Origin: Omphiscola glabra
Taxonomy: Eukaryota > Mollusca > Gastropoda > Lymnaeidae
NCBI GenBank assembly: GCA_964017045.1
Contig: OZ024808.1
Location: 8,255,284-8,319,283, forward strand
Direction: 5' to 3'
DNA length: 64,000 nt
Below are positions 9,780 through 19,333 of the stretch, one piece after another; the stretch's first letter is position 1, and each line of letters starts with the position of its first letter. Below the pieces are notes generated by a model. That model ran no database searches. It saw only the letters and a program-made list of their open reading frames with translations, and was not told the origin of the DNA. The position numbers were made by a program, and so were the translations under genes.

Positions 9780-12335
9780 TGAGTCCCAGTCTGTGATGCT
9801 ACCATGGCAAAAAAGAAATGTCTTGGTTTGTCAATGATGCAACCATGACAAATGTCTTGGTTTGTCTATGATGCTATCACGTTAAATGTCTAGATTTATC
9901 TTTGATGCTACCATGGCCAATGTCTTGGTTTCTCTATATGATGTTACCGTGGTAAACGTCTTGGTTTGTCTGTGATGCTATCACGTTAAATGTCTAGATT
10001 TATCTTTGATGCAACCATGGCCAATGTCTTGGTTTCTCTATATGATGTTACCGTGGTAAACGTCTTGGTTTGTCTATGATGCTATCACGTTAAATGTCTA
10101 GATTTATCTTTGATGCTACCATGGCCAATGTCTTGGTTTCTCTATATGATGTTACCGTGGTAAACGTCTTGGTTTGTCTATGATGCTATCACGTTAAATG
10201 TCTAGATTTATCTTTGATGCAACCATGGGAAATGTCTTGGTTTCTCTATATGATGTTACCGTGGTATACGTCTTGGTTTGTCTATGATGCTATCATGTTA
10301 AATGTCTAGATTTATCTTTGATGCAACCATGGCCAATGTCTTGGTTTCTCTATATGATGTTACCGTGGTAAACGTCTTGGTTTGTCTATGATGCTATCAC
10401 GTTAAATGTCTAGATTTATCTTTGATGCTACCATGGCCAATGTCTTGGTTTCTCTATATGATGTTACCGTGGTAAACGTCTTGGTTTGTCTATGATGCTA
10501 TCACGTTAAATGTCTAGATTTATCTTTGATGCTACCATGGCCAATGTCTTGGTTTCTCTATATGATGTTACCGTGGTAAACGTCTTGGTTTGTCTATGAT
10601 GCTATCACGTTAAATGTCTAGATTTATCTTTGATGCTACCATGGCCAATGTCTTGGTTTCTCTATATGATGTTACCATGGTAAACGTCTTGGTTTACCTT
10701 TGATGCTACCATGTTAAATGTCTAGATTTATCTTTGATGCTACCATGGCCAATGTCTTGGTTTCTCTATATGATGTTACCGTGGTAAACGTCTTGGTTTG
10801 TCTGTGTAGCTATCACGTTAAATGTCTAGATTTATCTTTGATGCAACCATGGCCAATGTCTTGGTTTCTCTATATGATGTTACCGTGGTAAACGTCTTGG
10901 TTTGTCTATGATGCTATCACGTTAAATGTCTAGATTTATCTTTGATGCTACCATGGCCAATGTCTTGGTTTCTCTATATGATGTTACCGTGGTAAACGTC
11001 TTGGTTTGTCTATGATGCTATCACGTTAAATGTCTAGATTTATCTTTGATGCAACCATGGGAAATGTCTTGGTTTCTCTATATGATGTTACCGTGGTATA
11101 CGTCTTGGTTTGTCTATGATGCTATCATGTTAAATGTCTAGATTTATCTTTGATGCAACCATGGCCAATGTCTTGGTTTCTCTATATGATGTTACCGTGG
11201 TAAACGTCTTGGTTTGTCTATGATGCTATCACGTTAAATGTCTAGATTTATCTTTGATGCTACCATGGCCAATGTCTTGGTTTCTCTATATGATGTTACC
11301 GTGGTAAACGTCTTGGTTTGTCTATGATGCTATCACGTTAAATGTCTAGATTTATCTTTGATGCTACCATGGCCAATGTCTTGGTTTCTCTATATGATGT
11401 TACCGTGGTAAACGTCTTGGTTTGTCTATGATGCTATCACGTTAAATGTCTAGATTTACCTTTGATGCTACCATGGCCAATGTCTTGGTTTCTCTATATG
11501 ATGTTACCATGGTAAACGTCTTGGTTTACCTTTGATGCTACCATGTTAAATGTCTAGATTTATCTTTGATGCTACCATGGCCAATGTCTTGGTTTCTCTA
11601 TATGATGTTACCGTGGTAAACGTCTTGGTTTGTCTATGATGCTATCACGTTAAATGTCTAGATTTATCTTTGATGCAACCATGGCCAATGTCTTGGTTTC
11701 TCTATATGATGTTACCATGGTAAACGTCTTGGTTTGTCTATGATGCTATCACGTTAAATGTCTAGATTTATCTTTGATGTTACCATGGCCAATGTCTTGG
11801 TTTCTCTATATGATGTTACCGTGGTAAACGTCTTGGTTTGTCTATGATGCTATCACGTTAAATGTCTAGATTTATCTTTGATGCTACCATGGCCAATGTC
11901 TTGGTTTCTCTATATGATGTTACCGTGGTATACGTCTTGGTTTGTCTATGATGCTATCACGTTAAATGTCTAGATTTATCTTTGATGCAACCATGGCCAA
12001 TGTCTTGGTTTCTCTATATGATGTTACCGTGGTAAACGTCTTGGTTTGTCTATGATGCTATCACGTTAAATGTCTAGATTTATCTTTGATGCTACCATGG
12101 CCAATGTCTTGGTTTCTCTATATGATGTTACCGTGGTAAATGTCTTGGTTTGTCTATGATGCTATCACGTTAAATGTCTAGATTTATCTTTGATGCTACC
12201 ATGGCCAATGTCTTGGTTTCTCTATATGATGTTACCGTGGTAAACGTCTTGGTTTGTCTATGATGCTATCATGTTAAATGTCTAGATTTATCTTTGATGC
12301 TACCATGGCCAATGTTTTGGTTTCTCTATGGTGCT
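9780..12335. repeat. Higher-order 104-bp satellite-like array, about 25 copies
   Basis: The 104-bp unit consists of three diverged ~35-bp monomers: one ending ggccaatgtcttggtttctc, one with gtggtaaacgtcttggtttg and one with acgttaaatgtctagattta. Variant-bearing units recur at exactly 832 bp (8 x 104). Examples are gttaccatgg at 10671 and 11503, and caaccatggga at 10220 and 11052. The second half is therefore a block copy of the first. Every frame is interrupted; it is non-coding. Confidence 0.95.
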
Positions 12336-12399
12336 ACCAAGCAAACTTTTATTTACATGACATTGTGACATATGTCATCGACACCACGTTGTATTGACG

Positions 12400-12925
12400 T
12401 GGCTGTGTGTCCAGTGTCTTTGACAAAAATTTATACCGGCGTTGTGGCATGTGCCATCACTTTTTCTCGAATTCCTGCCCTTCCTATCTAACCGAAATTA
12501 TTTCTGTCTATTCACCCCTTCGACAGCTTCGCTCCTCCGCAGACGATCGTATTCTTTCTGTCCCTAAGACTCGCACAAAAACATACGGTGAAAGATCTTT
12601 CTCTTACTGTGCCCCCAAACAATGGAATTCTCTTCCATTACACATCAGAAATATATCAACCATCACAGCCTTCAAAACTGCACTCAAAACACACCTCTTT
12701 AAACTTTACTATCCTGACTGATTCCCCCTCTGAAAGTTAAACGATGCTGCTGAGTGCCGTCCATGGCTTCACATGTAAATTGATATGGAATGGTTGGTTT
12801 TTAATTTATATTTTTTAAGTTCATTTTAATTTGCTTGTACAGCGTGGTGAGCCCAGCCCTAGGCTGGGGTACCACGCTATAGAAAACTACCCATAATAAT
12901 AAATAATAATAATAATGTCATCAGA
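12400..12925 (+). mobile_element. 5'-truncated LINE (CR1/L2/Jockey-like) with intact 3' end
   Basis: The 104-codon plus-strand ORF to 12721 reads YLTEIISVYSPLRQLRSSAD, SYCAPKQWNSLPLHIRNIST and FKTALKTHLFKLYY, the conserved C terminus of animal non-LTR reverse transcriptases. A ~150-bp 3' UTR follows with a strong hairpin at 12841-12878, then an (AAT)n-type tail to about 12915. The 5' end is lost at the boundary of the tandem array. Confidence 0.88.
12841..12878 (+). other. 3'-UTR hairpin of the LINE
   Basis: Outer stem agcgtggt / accacgct, then unpaired bases, then inner stem cccagcc / ggctggg around a short loop. Its position just before the A-rich microsatellite tail matches the 3' stem-loop used for template recognition by L2/CR1-type reverse transcriptases. 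Confidence 0.7.
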
Positions 12926-13184
12926 CACATCTTTTAATGATGTGTACATCAAATAACATTGTTTGAGAACCCTCGTCTGAACTCAGGAGTTACACGTAAG
13001 GTTTTCACCAATTGAAAGAGATGTAAGAAGTTCCAGATGTTTATTTATATAATTTCACTTCCTTCTCTGCGCGGTGGTGCGTAGCGGCACGCAAACAAGG
13101 GAATGAACCAATTAGATTGACCTTGCTTGCCGATAGCCCAGCCGAATCGTGTGAAACCGGTTTAAGTCATAAGGTTCTTTTCAA
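12926..13184. other. Unique sequence between LINE and 23-bp array
   Basis: No coding region or repeat is recognised. It contains a GC-richer patch (13070-13160). Confidence 0.4.
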
Positions 13185-14395
13185 ACAAACATTACCTAAA
13201 ATTAAACCCGCACATTATCTATAACTAGACCCACTCATTACCTATAAGTAAACCCGCACAACGCCGATAACTAAAACTACATATTACCCGCATAACTAAA
13301 CCCGCACATTACCTATAACTTATAATTAAACCCGGACATTACCTATAACTAAACCCGTGCATTGCCTATAACTAAACCTACATATTACCTATAACTAAAC
13401 CCGTGCATTACCTATAACTAAACCTACATATTACCTATAACTAAGCCCGTGCATTGCCTATAACTAAACCCGCACATTACCTATAACTAAACCCGTGCAT
13501 TACCTATAACTAAACCTACATATTACCTATAACTAAACCCGTGCATTACCTATAACTAAACCTACATATTACCTATAACTAAGCCCGTGCATTGCCTATA
13601 ACTAAACCCGCACATTACCTATAACTAAACCCGTGCATTACCTATAAGTAAACCAAACATTACCTATAACTAAACACGCACATTACATATAACTAAACCC
13701 GCTCATTGCCGATAACTAAACCCGCTCATTGCCGATAACTAAACCCGCACATTGCCTATAATTAAACCCGCACATTACCTATACCTAAACCCGCGCATTG
13801 CCTATAACTAAACCCGCACATTACCTATAACCAAACCCGCTCATTGCCGATAACTAAACCCGCACATTACATATAACTAAACCCACACATTACATATAAC
13901 TAAACCCACACATTACCTATAACTAAACCCGCACATTACCTGTAACTAAACCCGCTCATTGCCGATAACTAAACCCGCACATTACCTATAACTAAACCCG
14001 CACATTACCTATATCTAAACCCGCACATTACCTATAACTAAACCTGCACATTACATATAACTAAACCCGCACATTACCTATAACTAATGCCGTGCAATGC
14101 CTATAACTAAACCCGCACATTACCTATAACTAAACCCACACATTACCTATAACTAAACCCACACATTACCTATAACTAAACCCGCACATTTCTTATAACT
14201 AAACCCGCACATTACCTATAACTAAAGCCGTGCAATGCCTATAACTAAACCCGCACATTACCTATAACTAAACCGGCACATTACCTATAACTAAACCCGC
14301 ACATTACCTATAACTAAACCCGCACATTACCTATAACTAAACCCGCACATTACCTATAACTAAACCCGCAGATTGCTTGTAACTAAAGTACTCAG
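13185..14395. repeat. ~23-bp minisatellite, about 50 copies
   Basis: Units based on cctataactaaacccgcaca. Variants (cccgtgcattg, cctacatatta, gctcattgccg) occur in clustered order, and a short block (about 13340-13480) is repeated at 13500-13640, indicating block amplification. Confidence 0.95.
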
Positions 14396-14464
14396 ACCTT
14401 AAAATTTCTTTACTTACTTAAAACACAACATACAAAATTTATGGAATATTGAGAGCCTCTAAAC

Positions 14465-14663
14465 CAGTGGTTCTCAACCTATGGGTCGTGACCCCTTTGG
14501 GGGTCGAACCACTCTTTCACAGAGGTCGCCTAAGACCGTCGGAAAACACATATACTCTTCAGTTATGAAGTGGTCAAGAAAATAATTTTGTGGTTGGGGG
14601 TGTCGCCACAACACGAGGAACTGAATTAAAGGGTCGCGGCAGTAGGAAGGTTGAGAACCGCTG
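14465..14663 (-). mobile_element. SPIN-like hAT MITE, copy 1
   Basis: 199 bp with termini CAGTGGTTCTCAACCTATGG / ...ttgagaaccgctg, flanked by a perfect 8-bp duplication ctctaaac. The internal text ctttgggggtcgaacc ... ggaaaacacatatac ... taaagggtcgcggca matches my recollection of the ends of the SPIN hAT transposon, with its middle deleted. Confidence 0.88.
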
Positions 14664-14671
14664 CTCTAAAC

Positions 14672-15584
14672 GATGTTATTGACTGGAAGGGACTTTGTTG
14701 ATGCCGGGATTTTTAGACAAACCTGTCTTGTGGTTTTACAAAACATTTAACCGTCTGCACAACAAGGTCATATTTTGACATCCTTTTATAAGCTCAAGTC
14801 AAGGCCAGGGACAAAGAAGAATGGGTACGGGGGGGAGGGGGGGGGGTTGTGTGTTAGCAAAACCAAAAACATGCCTGGCTTGTTGAGTTTGTTAATCACC
14901 AGTGGCGGCTCCGTACATTACAATTTGAATGAAACCTGCAAATTCAGAAAGAAAAAAAAAGGGGAGGGGGTGCGTGTTTGACGAAAGGTTTTCATAGCAA
15001 ATGTATGTACATATTTGGGGGGGGGGGGAAAGAAAGAATTGATATTCGCGGCATCTCAAAGTTAAAGTTGTCCCAAGGATAAGCTCTCCGCCATGTCGCA
15101 GTTCATCTAGAGCGTTACAAACTGCTCTCTTCATAGCGACGTCCAGCCGTGGCGGTATTCACGCCAACACACATTTCTTTTAAAAGAATAAATGGCGTTA
15201 CCACCTCCCAAAAAAACAAAAAATTAAAAACTACACCATAAACATGACACCCCAACAACTGACCGGGGTCAAGTGCTGATTTATACGGGGCGTTACTGCA
15301 TCTGCAAATCGGCGCCCTCATCCATTGCTAGGCTGCACAAAAATATAGTATTTTAATTTTTTGAATAATGTAACAGCTCTCTCTCTCTATCTGCCCCCCC
15401 CCCCCCCCCCAATTATTTTCCAGCTTGGAGAGCGATCTATATTAAACTTACAGTAATGGAAACATTGCATGTGATCTCCTGTTTTTATTAACTTAAGAAT
15501 TTCAAAGAATTAGTTTTGAGTTCTGATTGCTTTGTACATCTGGGACAAGCTGGAGGTGTCCCGATGCTCTTTAAGTAAGGGTTA
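14672..15584. other. Non-coding, with homopolymer tracts
   Basis: Poly-G/C runs at about 14829-14846, 15016-15028 and 15394-15411. No supported gene; ORFs here are short and low-complexity. Confidence 0.5.
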
Positions 15585-16215
15585 TTAGGCCACTCAATTC
15601 AGGGCCAGGGGGTCCTTTAAGTCGGAGTCTGGGGGCACTTAAAGCCAGTGTCTGGGGGCACTTTAAGTCAGGGTCCGGATGTACTTTAAGTCAGGGTCCG
15701 GGAGCACATTAAGCCAGTGTCTGGGGTCACTTTAAGTCAGGGTCCGGGGTCACTTTAAGTCAGGGTCCGGGGCACTTTAAGTCAGGGTCCGGGGTCACTT
15801 TAAGTTAGGGTACGGGAGTACTTTAAGTCAGGGTCCGGGGTCACTTTAAAACAGGGTCCGGGGTCACTTTAAGTCAGGGTCCGGGGGCCTTTTAAATTAG
15901 GGTCCGTGGGCACTTTTAGTCACGGTATGGGGGCACTTTAAGTCACGGTCCGGGGGCACTTTAAGTCAGGATCCGGGGGCCCTTTAGATCAGGGTAACCT
16001 TTGTACTTTGAATACCAGGGCCCATTAAACCAGGTTCCGTGGGCCCTTTAAGTCAATGTCCGGGAGACCTTTAAATTACAGTCCGGTAGCCCTTTAAGTC
16101 AAGGTCCGGGGGCCCTTTAATTAGGGTATCGAAGGTTGTTTTTTTAAAGTCAGGTGCCCCTTAAATCAGGAACCCGGTGTCCTTTAAGTCAGGGTCCAGT
16201 GGTGGTTTCATTCCC
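15585..16215. repeat. ~25-bp minisatellite (ctttaagtcagggtccgggg)
   Basis: About 24 copies of a unit containing cactttaagtcagggtccgg with increasing divergence toward the 3' end. Confidence 0.9.
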
Positions 16216-16261
16216 CGGGGTCATGGGTGCGTTGTTCAGCTTCCCGAAAGGGTTCACCCGA

Positions 16262-16480
16262 TTCCTCTTCACTCATGACACATCACTCTTCACTCATCAT
16301 ACATCACTCTTCACTCATTACATATCACTCTGCACTCATCACACATCCCTATTAGCTTTTTAAACAACACACTTCACTCATCACACCTTAGCTCTTAAAA
16401 CATCACTCTTCACACATCACACATTCCTCTTAGCTCTCAAAAACATCACTCTTCACTCATAACACATCACTCACCACCAC
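16262..16480. repeat. ~20-bp minisatellite (cactcttcactcatcacaca)
   Basis: About ten irregular copies; non-coding. Confidence 0.8.
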
Positions 16481-17000
16481 ATCTGTATCACCTTCCTGTC
16501 CTTTGTGTTACTGTTTGCTATTAATCCCATGCAAACCTTTTTGTGGGCCGATTCTTTGAATGCTCAGAGTGACGCGGCACGAGATGCTGTTCGACCTCTG
16601 ACGAGAAAAGTTTCAGACACAAACTTCTGCGAGATGCTTAATTCAACTGTTGAACCATCTCCTTGAATCGGTGGGTGGGTGGGTGGGTGGGTCCCCTGTG
16701 TCAGACAACCCCTCCCCTCAAACCCCCCCCCCCAACGCAAAAAATAAAATCACCCCGTCAATTGTCCGAACCTCGGTGTGCAGCATCCTGAAGATGAGTA
16801 AAGAACTGTTAGTAATTGAATGTCTTTCTGCTTGTTGATCCGGACCATACATAAGAAGACGTGTAGTGCAAGCTAGCTCTGTTACAAAAGTCTGCACGTT
16901 GAAAACATATAAAAACCAGAGTAGCCATTGTTCAAACTTTACTTTATTTGACAATGTCATGTTCAGCAAAAAATGAACATCAAAAGATGAACACACAGAC
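16481..17000. other. No gene recognised
   Basis: Includes a (GGGT)n patch at 16672-16692 and a poly-C tract at 16724-16734. No supported coding region. Confidence 0.45.
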
Positions 17001-17192
17001 CAGCGGCTCTCTACCTGTGGGTCGCGACCCCTTTGGGGGTCGAACGGCTCTTTCACAGGAGTCGCCAAAGACCACCGGAAAACACATACACTCTACAGTT
17101 ATGAAGTAGCAATGAAATAATTTTATGATTGTCACCACAACATGAGGAACTGTATTGAAGGGTCGCGGCATTAGGAAGGGTGAGAACCACTG
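17001..17192 (-). mobile_element. SPIN-like hAT MITE, copy 2
   Basis: 192 bp, CAGCGGCTCTCTACCTGTGG ... gtgagaaccactg. Flanks acacagac / acatagac differ at one of eight bases, an aged hAT target duplication. Confidence 0.85.
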
Positions 17193-17489
17193 ACATAGAC
17201 GAATGTAAACACACATTGTATAGCACTCGCCTCACGCACAAACCATTTTGGTTTCAATTCCAAACGCAACCGATTTACCCTGGAACATCCAAAAAGCTCC
17301 CACACACACACCCCCCCCCCCCTTTTTTTAAAAAAACCCACTTACTCCGGAAAAATCAACTAAATTGCCCTCTGAACTGTTTTAAAATAAAATTTTAATT
17401 TTAAATTGAATAGTTTTGATTCACGTTTTTTTCTTCTCTTTTTCTTCTTTGTCATTTGAAGCACAGTCAAGTTATTTTGTCTTTAACTT

Positions 17490-17620
17490 ACTTTAAGCGT
17501 TATGCGCAATTCACACGATCAAATTTTAGTAAAAAAAAATTATTTTGAACGCACTTACGTAGAAAAAAAAATGCTTTCAAAATGAAATTGGGCGAAAATT
17601 TCATCGTGTCATCTGAGCAG
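17490..17620. repeat. Imperfect palindrome
   Basis: Left arm around cacgatcaaattttagtaa and right arm around gaaaatttcatcgtgtc are roughly complementary. It resembles the inner part of the longer palindrome at 44889-45190 (ttgaacgcact is shared). Confidence 0.5.
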
Positions 17621-17639
17621 TAACGGGCCAATCACGAAG

Positions 17640-18255
17640 TTCCTTCAGCCGTGCATACTGTAACAAAGTGAAGTGTGTATCGTGCCAATCCCGAAGTTCA
17701 TTCAGCCGTGCTTAATGTAACATAGTGAAGTGTGTAAAGTGCCAATCACTAAGTTCATTCAGCCGTGCATACTGTAACATAGTGAAGTGTGTAACGTGCC
17801 AATCACTAAGTTCATTCAGCCGTGCTTACTGTAACATAGTGAAGTGTGTAACGTGCCAATCACTAAGTTCATTCAGCCGTGCATACTGTAACATAGTGAA
17901 GTGTGTAACGTGCCAATCACTAAGTTCGTTCAGCCGTGCTTACTGTAACATAGTGAAGTGTGTATCGTGCCAATCACGAAGTTCATTCAGCCGTGCATAC
18001 TGTAACATAGTGAAGTGTGTAACGTGCCAATCACTAAGTTCATTTAGCCGTGCTTACTGTAACATAGTGAAGTGTGTAACGTGCCAATCACTAAGTTCGT
18101 TCAGCCGTGCTTACTGTAACATAGTGAAGTGTGTATCGTGCCAAACACGAAGTTCATTCAGCCGTGCATACTGTAACTTAGTGAAGTGTGTATCGTGCCA
18201 GTGACGAAGTTCATTCAGCCTTGCATACTGTAACATAGTGAAGTGTGTATCGACC
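17640..18255. repeat. 57-bp minisatellite, about 11 copies
   Basis: Unit core gtgccaatcactaagttcat / gccgtgcttactgtaacata. The 57-bp period keeps one frame open (a 19-residue cysteine-containing peptide repeated eight times at 17725-18204). No start context, splice signals or codon bias support translation. Confidence 0.93.
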
Positions 18256-18604
18256 CACTGGTATACCCATTCGCTTGATACCCAAGTCCAATCCCTCGAT
18301 TTAACCTCATGACATTGTGCACACAGAGGTTGCCATTCCTAAGACGTTGTGCACACAGAAAATTTTCGTCGCAAGCACCAGACATATTGCGCCCACCAAG
18401 ATATATTGCGCACACATTAAATATTGCACGCGCAGAAGTTGGTGCGCGCGCCTAAAATATTGCGCACATAGCGTAAGTAAAAGTAGAGGCTTCATTGCTT
18501 CATAATCAAGCGTAGAAAAAAGAACAGAATCTAACAGAAGAGATTATTTACTCATCCATTTCTTACTTAACAACAAAAAGACTTTTAGGAAACTCAAACT
18601 CCTT

Positions 18605-19015
18605 TTGCCTTGTCACTTGACATATTGTTTGCTATCTATTTCTCCTTGCCACATGAGGTCACGTATTGTGTGCTATCTCGTTCTCCTTGCCACATGAGGT
18701 CACGTATTGTTTGCTATCTATTTCTCCTTGCCACATGAGGTCACGTATTGTTTGCTATCTATTTCTCCTTGCCATATGAGGTCACATATCGTTTGCTATC
18801 TAGTTCTCCTTGCAATATGACGTCACGTATTGTTTGCTATCTAGTTCTCCTTGCCATATGACGTCACATATCGTTTGCTATCTAGTTCTCCTTGCCATAT
18901 GACGTCACATATCGTTTGCTATCTAGTTCTCCTTGCCATATGACGTCACGTATTGTGTGCTATCTATTTCTCCTTGCCATATGACGTCACATATGGCTGG
19001 TACCAATTACTTCCC
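18605..19015. repeat. ~41-bp minisatellite with repeated TGACGTCA / TGAGGTCA
   Basis: Unit tgccatatgacgtcacatat + cgtttgctatctagttctcct. The right half carries five perfect TGACGTCA octamers; the left half carries TGAGGTCA instead. It lies just 3' of the membrane-protein gene's stop codon. Confidence 0.9.
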
Positions 19016-19254
19016 CTTGCCTGACGACGTCAAATATTGCTTGGTATATCTATAATTAGTATAATTTCCACCTTGACATATGGCGTCACCTATTGGTTGA
19101 TAACTTTCGCTATTTTCACGAGGTCCTGACGTCGTTATAACACAGCCGTGCCCCTTTGACCGGTCCTCATTCGGTGTTCTTTGACCCCCCCTCTCCTCTC
19201 CCACCGTTTGCCAGCACGCTGTTGATTCAAGGGCTGTATCCACCCAGGTCCTGG

Positions 19255-19333
19255 TCACTTTTTGCCCCTGTGACCTCTGATGTACAGGGTGTCCTCCTCA
19301 TCGTCTTCTTCGTCTGTCTCTTCATCAGATGAC
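19255..19333 (-). CDS. Membrane protein exon 4: acidic cytoplasmic tail and stop
   Basis: 79 nt from acceptor CACCTGCAG|G at 19333 to TGA at 19255-19257. It encodes SSDEETDEEDDEED followed by TLYIRGHRGKK. Phase 2 joining with exon 3 is exact. Confidence 0.78.

Noticed and set aside
9748..9830. tRNA-Leu/Ser gene
   Set aside because: Only the A-box region matches; there is no anticodon arm, B box or acceptor-stem pairing.
13185..14395. Possible CRISPR-like array or telomeric repeat
   Set aside because: Direct tandem 23-bp units without unique spacers, in eukaryotic DNA; the motif ctaaaccc only superficially resembles telomere repeats.
17725..18204. Cysteine-rich 19-residue repeat peptide that looks like a defensin-like or metal-binding protein
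   Set aside because: The 57-bp array explains it fully; no signal peptide, no splice support, and flanking copies are out of frame.
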